Of a stretch of DNA of 32,670 nt, positions 7,363 to 15,769 are shown in pieces. Where the stretch lies: positions 1 through 32,670 of the forward strand of contig NZ_JAAIJY010000035.1 in the NCBI RefSeq assembly GCF_011752065.1, written 5' to 3'. Position 1 is the stretch's first letter. Every line of letters begins with the position of its first letter. The translations under genes and the position numbers were made by a program. The notes below the pieces were generated by a model that was not told the DNA's origin, did no database searches, and worked only from the letters and a program-made list of their open reading frames with translations. This DNA is from Actinomyces sp. ZJ308. Its GTDB lineage: Bacteria; Actinomycetota; Actinomycetes; Actinomycetales; Actinomycetaceae.

Positions 7363-10300
7363 ATGACGCCTTCGTTCTTCTCCTTCGGCCGCAAGCGGCG
7401 CGATGCTGCCCTCCGGGAGGATGAGCGCAAGGGTGCCGGAGCCTCGGCCGGATCGGATCAAACCGCGAGCCGACGGCGTTTCGCCGCGGACCTGGGGGCC
7501 CTGGCCGCGGCTCCGAGCGCGCCCGAGCCCACCCCCGAACCGGCGCCTCCCGCCCCCGTGCGCCCCGCGCCCGCACCGCCGCTGAGTGAGGCGGACGTTG
7601 AGCGGCGCGAGCGCATCGACGCGGCCCTGTCCACCTGGCGCGGCCAGCTCGTGGACCTGGGAGGCGTGGCGAGCCTGGACGACATCACCCTGCTCGACGG
7701 CGTCGTCGACCTCACCGCCGCGCACCCCTCGGGCCTGGCCCAGCTCTACGCCGGTCGCCCCACCCACCTGTCCAGCATCGTGCGCGAGCGCAACGCCCTG
7801 GGTGAGGCCCGGCAGTCCCTGCGGGAGGTCTCCGCCCGCACCGACGTCCTCGCCCGCCAGTTCGGTGTCGCACCGGTCTACCTGGCCATCGGGGTCGCCA
7901 CCTGGAACGAGACCGTCCCCGAGGACGGGGAGGACGACGGCGCCGTGCACCTGGTCGACGGCGCCTCGCCGGAGGCCGACCTGACCGCCCAGATCCCACA
8001 CGTCGAGCGCATCGCCGCCGAGCACGCCGCTCGCAACGCCCTGGCGGCCGCCGGCCTGACCGTCCCCGAGGTCCCCTCGGGCCCGCGCGTGCGCACCGTC
8101 AACGCCCCCGTCCTGCTGCGCCCGGTCCGCCTGACCAGCGCCACCGCGGACGCCACCCTCACCCTCGACCCCACGATCGAGGTGAACCCGGTCCTCACCC
8201 GCGCCCTGCGCCGCTACCAGTGCACCACCGACATCGGCGACATCGCCCGCGCCGCCCTGTCCTCGGCGGGCTTCACGCCCCGCTCGGCCCTGGCCCGCAT
8301 CGGTGCCCTGGGACGCCAGTACCTGCCCGGCTTCGAGATCCACGAGCGCCTCGTCGTCGGCGCCTTCGTCCACCCCGGGCAGGCGCTGGTCGAGGACTTC
8401 GACGCCGTCCTGGAGCGCTCGCGCACCTCCGCCCTGGTCGCGGCCATCGCCGGGGACGAGGGCGCCCGCGAGGCCCTCAGCATCGAGCTGCCCCCGCCGG
8501 TGCCCACCGACCGGGTCCCCGGAGCCGAGCGCGGCGTGGGCGACCTGGAGCCGGCTCAGCTCGACGTCATCGAGTCCGTGGGTACCGGAGCGAGCTTCCT
8601 CATCGACGCGCCCCCCGGCTCCGACGTCGCCGGCACCCTGGCCGCCGTCTTCGCCGACGCCGCCGCCTCCGGGCGCACCGTGCTGCACGTGCCCGCCACC
8701 AGTGCCGACGGCCACGCCGTCGCGGCCGCTCTGCGCGAGGAGGGCCTGGGGTCCATGGTTCTGGACCTCACCGAGGACGCCGCCTGGCGCCAGCACGCCT
8801 CCGAGGGCATCCGCGAGAGCCTGGGCGTCCAGCCGCCCCAGCTCGACGTCGCCGAGATCATCTCCCAGCGCGACCGTCTCACCACCGTCCGCTCCCGCCT
8901 GGACCGCTACGTGCGGGCCCTGCACCGGCCCCGCGAGCCCTGGTCGGTCTCCGCCTACGAGGCCCTCCAGAAGCTCGCCGAGCTCACCAGCCGCCGCGAC
9001 CGGGCGACCACCCGGGCCCGCATCGATGCCGAGCACCTGGGCCGCCTCGACGAGGACGGCAGGGACGGGGCCCTGGCCCTCCTGCACCGCGGGCACGCCC
9101 TGGGCCTGTTCACCCCCGAGGTCTCCTCCAGCGCCTGGAACGGGATCCCGGTGGCGGACATGGATGAGGCCACCGACGCGCTCGTCCACCTGCGCGCCCT
9201 GGCCAACGACCTGCTGCCCACCATCGAGGAGCACACGGCCACGGTGGCCCGCACCACCGGCCTGAGCCGGGCCCGCAACCTCGGCCAGTGGATCGAGCAG
9301 CTCGACATGTTCGACGGCGTGCGCGAGTCCCTGGACGTCTTCCTGCCGGAGGTCTTCGAGCGCTCCGCCGCCGACATGGTCATCGCCACCGCCTCCAAGC
9401 GCTGGCGCGACGACCGGGGCATCCACATGGACGGCTCGCGGCGCCGCCGCTTCACCCGCCAGGCGGGCGACCTCGTGCGGCCGGGGCGCGTCGTCGACGA
9501 CCTGCACGCAGAGCTGGTCAAGGTCCAGCGCCGCCGCGAGGTGTGGCGCCGCCACGACCCCGACGGAGGCTGGCCCCGCCTGCCCCAGGGCCTGGACGAG
9601 ATGCGTCGCACCGCCGGCCGGGCGCGCGGCGCCGTCGCCGAGGTCCAGCCGCTCCTGGGGAGGGCCCCGGACTCCCCGGTGCTCATGGAGATGCCCTTGG
9701 AGGACCTCCTGGAGCTCGCCGGCTCGCTGGCCGCCGATGACCTCACCGCCCAGAAGCTCCCGGAGGTCAACCGCATCCGCACCGATCTCGAGGCTCTGGG
9801 ACTGAGCGACTTCGTGGCCGACATGGCCGCCCGGAGCATCGAGGACGAGCAGCTCGAGCCCGAGCTCACCTACTGCTGGTGGTCCTCCCTGCTGGCCCAG
9901 ACCCTCGCGGCCGACCCCGACCTCGGCGGGCTCGACGCGCGCGCCCTGTCCCAGATGGCCGTCTCGCTGCGCGAGCTCGACGCCGCCCACACGCGCTCCC
10001 TGTCCGGCCCCGTGGCCCAGGCCTGCGCCCGCCGGGTGCGCGCCGCCGTCGAGCAGGACAAGGCCGACGCCCGGGCCCTGTACATCGCGCTGGCCCGCGA
10101 GGACGGCGTCCCGCTGCGCGAGATCATCGACGCCCACCCCATGGCCCTCCTCGCCCGGCCGATCTGGATCGTCCCGCCCACGCTCGTGCCCCAGATCTTC
10201 TCACCGACCGCGGTGGTGGACCTGGCGGTCCTGGACGCCTCCACGCCCATGCCGGTCCCGCAGGTGCTGCCCGCCTTCGTGCGCGCCGAGCAGGTGCTCG

Positions 10301-11676
10301 TCGTCGGCGACTCCCGGCGGGCGACGACGGGCCTGGCCACCGAGCTCGGCCCGCTCCTGCCCGCCCGCACCCTGCCGACGGCCCGCAACAGCCTCGACGC
10401 GGGCATCGCCTCCTTCCTGGCGGCCAACGGCTACGAGGGCGTCGTCGAGGCGGTGCCCTCCCCGCCGGGGGAGGCCCACCTGTCCCTGGAGCTCGTGGAC
10501 GGGCGGGGCATGCCGGCCCCCGGGCAGACCGCGGTCGAGACCGTGGAGGCCGAGGTCTCCCGCGTCGTCGACATGGTCATCGACCGGGCCCTGACCCGGC
10601 CCGAGGAGTCCCTGGGCGTCATCGCCCTCAACCGCCTGCACGCCGACGCCCTGCGCTCGGCCATCACCCGGGCGGCCGCCGGCGCCCCGGCCCTGGAGGA
10701 GTTCTTCGCCCCCGGCGCCGCCGAGCCCTTCACCGTCGTTGAGCTGGCCGAGGCTCGTGCCCTGCGGCGCGACCACATCATCATCTCGGTGGGCTACGCC
10801 AAGACCCCGCACGGGCGCACCATCCACAACTTCGGTCCCGTCTCCGACCACAGCGGCATGGTGGGGCTGGTCGAGGCCCTGTGCGCCTCGCGGGGAAGCA
10901 CCCAGGTGGTCTCCTGCCTGGCTGCCGGCGACATCGACCGCGACCGCCTGCGCGCCCCCGGGGCGCGCCTGCTGCGCGAGGTGCTGGCCCGCGCCGAGGA
11001 CGCCTCCCAGACCGGCAACTCGGCCGGCAAGGTGCCCGACCGGCTCCTGGTGGACCTGGCCGAGCACCTGTGGCGCAAGGGCCTGTCCGTCGTCCCCCGC
11101 TACGGGACCGACGGCGGCGTACGCATCCCGCTGGCCATCGGCCACCCCGACTACCCCGACGAGCTGCTGGTGGCGGTCCTGACCGACGACGTCGACTACA
11201 TTTCCGAGCCCAGCCTGCGCCGGCGTGACCGCCACCGCGTCGAGCGCCTTGAACGGCGCGGCTGGCGCGTCCACATGGCCTTCTCCGCCGGGGTCTTCGT
11301 GGACCCGGAGGCCGAGGCCAAGGCCGTCGAGGAGCTCGTCCTGGCCGTCCTCGTGGAGCGCCAGGGAGATGCCGCCCCACCCATGGAGGCCGTTCCCGAC
11401 CGCGTTGACGACTCGGCGCGCGCCGTCCCGGAGGCGCCCGAGCCCGAGCCCGGTGAGGCGCCCGAGCGTACCGAGCGCCCCCGCATCGCCCAGGGGCTGC
11501 CGCTGCAGGCCTATTCCGATGACCAGCTCGACGACCTCATGGCCTGGATCCGCTCCGACGGCGTGGGGCGTTCCGAGGCTCGGGAGGTCGAGGAGCTGAG
11601 GTCCGCCCTGGCCCTGCGTCGTCGCGGCTCGGGGATTGACGCCGTCCTGGCCAACGCCGTGCGGCGCACCCGCTGA
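7363..11676 (+). CDS. Large helicase/nuclease-like protein with degenerate catalytic motifs
   Basis: 1437 residues. After a charged Pro-rich start (1-80), about 85-330 resembles the DUF4011-type N-terminal domain of large COG1112 helicases. The superfamily-1 helicase order then follows, with key residues changed. The Walker A position reads DAPPGSDVAGT (415-425), with V422 where Lys is needed. Walker B reads LAVLDAST (954-961), with A959 replacing the catalytic Glu. Motif III reads GDSRR (982-986) instead of GDxxQ. A motif-VI-like FGPVSDHSG block lies at 1157. The C-terminal part (about 1215-1330) has the layout of the Vsr-like MTES_1575 nuclease, but RIDLAV has become RIPLAI (P1256), IECDG has become VLTDD (L1273), and the YHS His is I1280. 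Helix 525-1000 region is divergent. The ATG 7363 start is supported by a leaderless-type promoter. The gene is intact and long, so a binding, non-enzymatic role is likely. The fold assignment is by motif spacing only. Confidence 0.8.
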   Translation: MTPSFFSFGRKRRDAALREDERKGAGASAGSDQTASRRRFAADLGALAAAPSAPEPTPEPAPPAPVRPAPAPPLSEADVERRERIDAALSTWRGQLVDLGGVASLDDITLLDGVVDLTAAHPSGLAQLYAGRPTHLSSIVRERNALGEARQSLREVSARTDVLARQFGVAPVYLAIGVATWNETVPEDGEDDGAVHLVDGASPEADLTAQIPHVERIAAEHAARNALAAAGLTVPEVPSGPRVRTVNAPVLLRPVRLTSATADATLTLDPTIEVNPVLTRALRRYQCTTDIGDIARAALSSAGFTPRSALARIGALGRQYLPGFEIHERLVVGAFVHPGQALVEDFDAVLERSRTSALVAAIAGDEGAREALSIELPPPVPTDRVPGAERGVGDLEPAQLDVIESVGTGASFLIDAPPGSDVAGTLAAVFADAAASGRTVLHVPATSADGHAVAAALREEGLGSMVLDLTEDAAWRQHASEGIRESLGVQPPQLDVAEIISQRDRLTTVRSRLDRYVRALHRPREPWSVSAYEALQKLAELTSRRDRATTRARIDAEHLGRLDEDGRDGALALLHRGHALGLFTPEVSSSAWNGIPVADMDEATDALVHLRALANDLLPTIEEHTATVARTTGLSRARNLGQWIEQLDMFDGVRESLDVFLPEVFERSAADMVIATASKRWRDDRGIHMDGSRRRRFTRQAGDLVRPGRVVDDLHAELVKVQRRREVWRRHDPDGGWPRLPQGLDEMRRTAGRARGAVAEVQPLLGRAPDSPVLMEMPLEDLLELAGSLAADDLTAQKLPEVNRIRTDLEALGLSDFVADMAARSIEDEQLEPELTYCWWSSLLAQTLAADPDLGGLDARALSQMAVSLRELDAAHTRSLSGPVAQACARRVRAAVEQDKADARALYIALAREDGVPLREIIDAHPMALLARPIWIVPPTLVPQIFSPTAVVDLAVLDASTPMPVPQVLPAFVRAEQVLVVGDSRRATTGLATELGPLLPARTLPTARNSLDAGIASFLAANGYEGVVEAVPSPPGEAHLSLELVDGRGMPAPGQTAVETVEAEVSRVVDMVIDRALTRPEESLGVIALNRLHADALRSAITRAAAGAPALEEFFAPGAAEPFTVVELAEARALRRDHIIISVGYAKTPHGRTIHNFGPVSDHSGMVGLVEALCASRGSTQVVSCLAAGDIDRDRLRAPGARLLREVLARAEDASQTGNSAGKVPDRLLVDLAEHLWRKGLSVVPRYGTDGGVRIPLAIGHPDYPDELLVAVLTDDVDYISEPSLRRRDRHRVERLERRGWRVHMAFSAGVFVDPEAEAKAVEELVLAVLVERQGDAAPPMEAVPDRVDDSARAVPEAPEPEPGEAPERTERPRIAQGLPLQAYSDDQLDDLMAWIRSDGVGRSEAREVEELRSALALRRRGSGIDAVLANAVRRTR

Positions 11677-11704
11677 GCCTCCTGAGACAGACGCCGGGCG
11701 AACA

Positions 11705-12001
11705 ATGATGACAGGTGGCTCAGGTCGTGGTCGGGTCCCGGGCTCGCAGACGGGCCCCGCACCGGCCGACGAGGGAGCGGTCGTGCGCGGCGAGGCGCGG
11801 CGCCGTCGCCGGGTGGTGGCCCTGTCCGCCAGGGACCAGGAGCGAGTGGCTCGCGGCGAGGATCCTGAGGACCTGGCTCGGGCCGACTACGAGCACGACG
11901 CCCTCAGCGGCGCCGGGGGAGGACTCGACGCGCCCGAGACGGGCGGCGCCGGCTCCAATGACTCCCGCCTCAGGCTCGACGTCCCCCCGCACTGGGGCTG
12001 A
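11705..12001 (+). CDS. Small hypothetical protein downstream of the helicase-like gene
   Basis: 98 residues from ATG 11705 (a second ATG follows at once). It starts 28 nt after the helicase-like gene and probably shares its transcript. The codons have the G/C third-position bias of real genes here. The sequence is hydrophilic: a Gly/Pro-rich start, a basic cluster RRRRRVVALSARDQERVARG at about 36-55, an acidic DPEDLARADYEHD segment, and an end in LDVPPHWG. No domain or signal peptide is recognised and no function is proposed. No clear ribosome binding site precedes either ATG; a GTG further in is possible. Confidence 0.6.
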   Translation: MMTGGSGRGRVPGSQTGPAPADEGAVVRGEARRRRRVVALSARDQERVARGEDPEDLARADYEHDALSGAGGGLDAPETGGAGSNDSRLRLDVPPHWG

Positions 12002-12123
12002 TACCGGCTGACCCGCGGATGCGGGCCTGCGCCACTGACGTTAGGAGGTCAAGGTGCGTCCCGAATTGCCTGGTAGTACGGCGCAGAAACGGAATACGTC
12101 GAGCAGCGCTCGAAGACATGCGG

Positions 12124-12158
12124 AAGGCCCCGCCGATCATGAGGATCGGCGGGGCCTT
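12124..12158. terminator. Bidirectional hairpin between converging genes
   Basis: AAGGCCCCGCCGATC (12124-12138) pairs perfectly over 15 bp with GATCGGCGGGGCCTT (12144-12158) around ATGAG. It sits between the plus-strand helicase unit and the minus-strand mscL. Its GGATCGGCGGGG core also recurs in the tRNA-Ala terminator at 18668. The 12002-12123 stretch before it holds no gene I can support. Confidence 0.8.
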
Positions 12159-12190
12159 GAGGCGATGCGATGATCGGATCGCTGAGGGAC

Positions 12191-12592
12191 TCAGTTCCTG
12201 GCGGAGTTGGCCGAGAGCAGGTCGCGGATCTCGGTGAGGAGCTCGACGTCGGTGACCTCCTTGGCCTCCTCCTCGGCCTTCTCCTTGGCCAGACGCTCCT
12301 TGAGCTTGTTCATCGGCAGAACGATGGCGAAGTAGACGGCGGCGGCCACGAGCAGGAAGTTCACCACTGCAGTAATGATCGTACCGGGCTGGACGAACTC
12401 GGTGGCGCTCGCGGTGAGCTTGAACTGACCGACGGAGTCGAAGTTCGGCTGGCCGACCACCTGGCTGATCATGGCCATGATGACATCGGTGATGGCCTTG
12501 ACGATCGGTGAGAAGGCGGCACCGATGATGACGGCGACGGCGAGCTCGAGGGCGTTGCCCTGCGAAATGAACTCCTTGAATCCCTTGAACAT
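12191..12592 (-). CDS. mscL: Large-conductance mechanosensitive channel MscL
   Basis: 133 residues, close to the usual 130-150. The start MFKGFKEFISQGNALELAVA is the conserved amphipathic helix and first transmembrane segment (about 15-45, with the gate-lining GNALELAVAVIIGAAF). A periplasmic loop follows (about 50-70), then the second transmembrane segment (about 72-95, TIITAVVNFLLVAAAVYFAI). A charged cytoplasmic helix begins LPMNKLKERLAKEKAEEE. The homopentamer opens under membrane tension to release solutes on hypo-osmotic shock. ATG 12592 is chosen over the upstream in-frame ATGs because GAAAGGA lies just before it and it matches family N-termini. It lies downstream of, and in the same direction as, the SAF-domain gene, with its own palindrome-rich upstream region. 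Confidence 0.95.
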   Translation of the reverse strand: MFKGFKEFISQGNALELAVAVIIGAAFSPIVKAITDVIMAMISQVVGQPNFDSVGQFKLTASATEFVQPGTIITAVVNFLLVAAAVYFAIVLPMNKLKERLAKEKAEEEAKEVTDVELLTEIRDLLSANSARN

Positions 12593-12616
12593 GGCGGTCC
12601 TTTCGTAGCGGCGCGG

Positions 12617-12673
12617 GCAGACGTCTGCCATTGGGTGCGCCATCGGGGGACTGAAAGTGATAGCGCCTTATCA
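12617..12673 (-). promoter_or_regulatory. Palindromes upstream of mscL
   Basis: Two symmetric sequences lie in the 105-nt gap before mscL: GCAGACGTCTGC (12617-12628, perfect) and TGATAGCGCCTTATCA (12658-12673, symmetric except the centre). They could be operator sites; no binding protein is indicated. Confidence 0.3.
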
Positions 12674-12697
12674 TCCGTGTAAGACGCCGCAGCGGCA

Positions 12698-13663
12698 TTA
12701 CGGGCTCAGCGCAATGCCGAGCGTGCTATTCGTAGCCGCGCCAACTACCAGAATAGCGCTACCTGCAGGAATAGCCAGTGTGATAAGCGTTACTTTCTTG
12801 TTGCCTGTCCATCGACTCTCCTCTCCGGCCTGTTGAGTCATGATGACTCGCGCCTCGGAGCAGAGCACTGTGCTGCGGGTTCCAAATGCCCCAACAGGCA
12901 TTCCTTGAGAAAGACTTTGAGAAGACTTCTGAAATCCTGGTGATTCCTGGTTGGGTGATGAAGAAGGTATCCCGGGGGCGGAAGAGGGTTCATTTGTCGA
13001 GCTGTTTTCCGCACCGGTGCGGGCTGGGGGATCCGCACTCCGCCCGTCGGATTCGTGTGCCGTTGCGCCGTCCTGTGCCTGGGGTGCCTCCGGTGGCGCT
13101 GCTTGCGGTGACCATTCCTCCGACGCCTGGCCGATGATGTCGACCCGGGCCCCGGGGCGGGCGAGCTCGGCTCCGACGTCGACCGGCACCTGGACCAGTC
13201 GCTCGTCAGGTCCCAGCTGCTGGGCCATGTTTCCGCTGGTCATCGAGGCGGTCAGCACGGTTCCCGGCTCCAGGGCGATGGCCGCCCGGGTTCCCGCGAC
13301 CTGCTCCTGGGAGATCAGTCCCGCCTGGGGGAGGGCCGACGCTGGAAGCCTGCTCGTTGAGACGTCCTGCTCTGTGATGAGTGCCCCGGCACTGATCCGG
13401 TGGGCCGCGACGAGTACCTGCTGGCCCCGTTCGGGACCGGGACGCAGCACGCTGAGGGCCACCAGGACCGCTGTTCCCAGGCAGAGTGCCACCACCAGGT
13501 GACGATGCCGCCACAGCAGGAGAGAGGGGCGCGGTGCGGCTGGTCGTCCTCCGCGGTAGGAGGTCTGGGCGGAGGGCTCGTCTGAGTGGGGCGATCGTGA
13601 GGATGAGCGGTGGGTTCCCCGACGGGAGTCGTGACGGCGGGACAGGCGGTGATGAAGTCTCAT
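12698..13663 (-). CDS. SAF-domain membrane protein (CpaB/RcpC-like)
   Basis: 321 residues. A basic Ser/Arg-rich cytoplasmic start (1-48) leads into one transmembrane helix (about 53-72, HLVVALCLGTAVLVALSVL). A SAF domain follows (about 80-145, VLVAAHRISAGALITEQDV ... IALEPGTVLTASM). In Flp-pilus CpaB/RcpC proteins this domain faces outward and helps build the secretin channel. The CpaB-like part continues with DERLVQVPVDVGAELARPGARVDI. Then comes a Ser/Pro/Glu-rich disordered stretch (about 180-260) and a CpaB-like end (VTLITLAIPAGSAILVVGAA). No other Flp genes are near, so pilus work is doubtful. The second half of the gene (12698 to about 13000) is clearly lower in GC than its surroundings. 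ATG 13663 has only a weak GGTGG upstream. Confidence 0.8.
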   Translation of the reverse strand: MRLHHRLSRRHDSRRGTHRSSSRSPHSDEPSAQTSYRGGRPAAPRPSLLLWRHRHLVVALCLGTAVLVALSVLRPGPERGQQVLVAAHRISAGALITEQDVSTSRLPASALPQAGLISQEQVAGTRAAIALEPGTVLTASMTSGNMAQQLGPDERLVQVPVDVGAELARPGARVDIIGQASEEWSPQAAPPEAPQAQDGATAHESDGRSADPPARTGAENSSTNEPSSAPGIPSSSPNQESPGFQKSSQSLSQGMPVGAFGTRSTVLCSEARVIMTQQAGEESRWTGNKKVTLITLAIPAGSAILVVGAATNSTLGIALSP

Positions 13664-13799
13664 GCCACCAGGGTCAAGGGAATGCCGTGGCTCGGCACGC
13701 CGTCGCCGTCAGCCCTGTGGACGGGGACTGCACCTGCGCCCCTGTGGCCCCCGGCGCGGGCGGTGCTGTCCTCCAGGCTGCCCTCCAGGCGCCGGACTC

Positions 13800-14462
13800 T
13801 CAGGACTCCGGTGACCTGGCGTGCGCCGGTGAGCCAGTGGCGAGCAGGAACCACTCCTGGGCGGTGATGACGGCGTCCACCGGCTCGTCGTGCTCCTCCA
13901 CGGGCAAGGACTCCGCCAGCAGCTCCTCGGGGTGGATGATCGCGAAGGTGTGGGTTCCTGGAGCCCGTAGCGGCAGCATCCGGTCGTACCATCCGCCGCC
14001 CTGCCCCAGCCGCCGGCCGTTGTGGTCCACGGCGAGCGCCGGAATGAGAAGGACCTCGACCTCGCCGACCGCTTCGGCCGGCAGTGCGGGGCCGCTGGGC
14101 TCCGGGGGGCGCCTCGGCGCCCGTTCCGCGAGGTCCGCGGCTCCCTGGAACCGCCCCCAGCAGCGCGCCAGGTGCGGTCCGAGCACCGGGAGCAGCACCT
14201 CGACCCCGGCCTCATGAAGCCTCTCCAGCAGCAAGCGGGTGCAGGGCTCGGCCCCCGTTGACACGAATGTCGCCACGCTCGCCGCGCCGGCCACCGCCTC
14301 CAGGGCGTGCTCGGTCAGTGCCTCACAGGCCGGCGTGTGCCCGAAGGAGGGGTGGCGGTGATGGGCGCGCCGGTGCGCCCGCAGTACCTTGCGCAGCTCG
14401 TCCTTGGCGTCGTCGACCTCGAGTCGGCTCGTATCGGGAAGGTCCAGCGCGCCGGTCGTCAT
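13800..14462 (-). CDS. 5-formyltetrahydrofolate cyclo-ligase family protein
   Basis: 220 residues from ATG 14462; an ATG at 14504 would add 14 residues and cannot be excluded. The enzyme converts 5-formyl-THF to 5,10-methenyl-THF with ATP, recycling an inhibitory folate in the cytoplasm. Diagnostic features are the N-terminal KDELRKVLRAHRR helix, and PALAVDHNGRRLGQGGGWYD (residues 141-160), the conserved nucleotide/folate loop with the GQGGGWYD signature. The protein ends in a variable Ser/Pro/Arg tail. It is divergent from the MoeA-like gene across a 95-nt gap. In mycobacteria the same order is 5-FCL, galU, moeA1, rimJ; galU is missing between them here. Confidence 0.9.
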   Translation of the reverse strand: MTTGALDLPDTSRLEVDDAKDELRKVLRAHRRAHHRHPSFGHTPACEALTEHALEAVAGAASVATFVSTGAEPCTRLLLERLHEAGVEVLLPVLGPHLARCWGRFQGAADLAERAPRRPPEPSGPALPAEAVGEVEVLLIPALAVDHNGRRLGQGGGWYDRMLPLRAPGTHTFAIIHPEELLAESLPVEEHDEPVDAVITAQEWFLLATGSPAHARSPES

Positions 14463-14544
14463 AAGGCCATCTTCGCAGGTGATGACGCCTCGTGTCTGAT
14501 CCATTCGTCCCGGCGGGGCACAGCGCGTGTCGACAACCTGACGG

Positions 14545-14550
14545 TAACCT
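14545..14550 (+). promoter_or_regulatory. -10 box before the MoeA-like gene
   Basis: TAACCT (TAnnnT) ends 7 nt before ATG 14558 and no ribosome binding site is seen, so a leaderless transcript is likely. Confidence 0.4.
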
Positions 14551-14557
14551 GAGTGCC

Positions 14558-15769
14558 ATGAGAACAGTGGCCGAACACCTGGCCGCCTGCCTGGAGATCG
14601 CCCAGGCGGCAGCGCCCCTCGACGTGGTCCTCCCCGACGCCGTCGGATGCGTCCTGGCCCAGGACGTCGTCGCCGGAATCGATCTGCCCGCCGTGGACCT
14701 GGCCGGCCAGGACGGCTACGCCGTCATCGCCAAGGACGTCGCCGAGGCCGCCCAGAACAATCCGCTCGTGCTCGACGTCGTCGATGCGGTACGCGCCGGG
14801 GACATGCGCCCCTGCCACCTCGTGCCCGGGGCCGCGGTCCTCATCGATTCCGGCGCCCCCATGCCGCTGGGAGCCGACGCCGTCATCCCCTGGACGGACA
14901 CCGACCGCGGTGAGTCCCGCGTCAGCGTCCACCGCGCCGTCGCAGCCGGAGCCAATGTGCGCCGGCGCGCCGAGGACGTGAGCTCCGGAACCACCGTCCT
15001 CAAACGGGGGTCGCGCGTCAGCGCCCGCCAGGTCGCGCTCCTGGCCGGCCTCGGGCTGCACCGGGTGCGCGTCCACCCCGCCCCGCGCGTCGTCGTGGTC
15101 TCCATCGGTGACGAGCTGGTCGAGCCCGGACAGTCCCGCGAGGCCGGCGACGTCTTCGACGCCAACGGTCACGCCCTGGCCTGCGCGGTCACTGACGCCG
15201 GCGGCCAGGCCTTCCGCGTGGCCGCCGTCCCCGATGAGCTGCGCGCCCTGGCCGAGACCGTCGAGGACCAGCTCGTGCGCGCCGACGTCCTCATCACCAC
15301 CGGGGGCCTGAGCGTCGGCCAGGGCGACACGGTCAAGGAGGTCCTGGCCCCCCTGGGCTCGGTGCGGTTCGACGCCGTCGCCATGTCCCCGGGCCGCCAG
15401 CTCGGCGTGGGGACGGTCGAGGGCACCCCGATCTTCTGCCTGCCCGGTGACCCGGTCAGCGCCCAGATCGCCTTCGAGACCTTCGTGCGTCCGGTCCTGC
15501 GTCAGATCGCCGGGAGGACCTCCCTGCACCGCTCCAGCCTGCCCGCCACCATCTCCGAGGGCTGGCACTCTCCGGTGGGCAAGCGCGAGTTCGTCCCCGT
15601 GCACGTCAGCGGCTCGCCGACCCGCGGCTACCGCGCCGAGCCGACGACACCGCCCGGCACCGTCCGCCTGCACGGCCTGTCCGAGGCCAACGCCATCGCC
15701 GTCGTCCCCGAGGACACGAGCACCGTGGTGGCCGGCGACACCCTCCACTGCCTCCTGCTGGACGCCTGA
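14558..15769 (+). CDS. moeA: MoeA/gephyrin-like protein (Glp-type)
   Basis: 403 residues with the full MoeA domain order: domain I/II (about 1-165), the MoCF_biosynth domain III (about 170-320) and the small domain IV (about 330-403). Enzymatic MoeA puts molybdate into adenylated molybdopterin. Some active-site residues remain: D52 in QDGYAV, E186 in GDEL, D257 in SVGQGD. Others differ from the enzyme consensus: TGA is SGA (S98), NSAMDGYA reads LAGQDGYA, PGKP is PGRQ (278-281), GLPGNP is CLPGDP (294-299). These changes, and the conserved link to rimJ and the membrane gene at 16830, recall the Glp protein of Corynebacterium glutamicum, a gephyrin-like FtsZ partner. No other molybdenum-cofactor genes are in the window. 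It overlaps rimJ by TGATG. The family is certain; the Glp role is an inference. Confidence 0.9.
   Translation: MRTVAEHLAACLEIAQAAAPLDVVLPDAVGCVLAQDVVAGIDLPAVDLAGQDGYAVIAKDVAEAAQNNPLVLDVVDAVRAGDMRPCHLVPGAAVLIDSGAPMPLGADAVIPWTDTDRGESRVSVHRAVAAGANVRRRAEDVSSGTTVLKRGSRVSARQVALLAGLGLHRVRVHPAPRVVVVSIGDELVEPGQSREAGDVFDANGHALACAVTDAGGQAFRVAAVPDELRALAETVEDQLVRADVLITTGGLSVGQGDTVKEVLAPLGSVRFDAVAMSPGRQLGVGTVEGTPIFCLPGDPVSAQIAFETFVRPVLRQIAGRTSLHRSSLPATISEGWHSPVGKREFVPVHVSGSPTRGYRAEPTTPPGTVRLHGLSEANAIAVVPEDTSTVVAGDTLHCLLLDA

Noticed and set aside
7348-10137. Minus-strand frame of 929 codons
   Set aside because: Mirror of the helicase-like gene in a high-GC genome; product is a Gly/Val/Ala/Asp repeat-like string with no fold signal.
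12002-12123. Possible small gene between the helicase unit and mscL
   Set aside because: Short frames on both strands without ribosome site, domain or codon bias.
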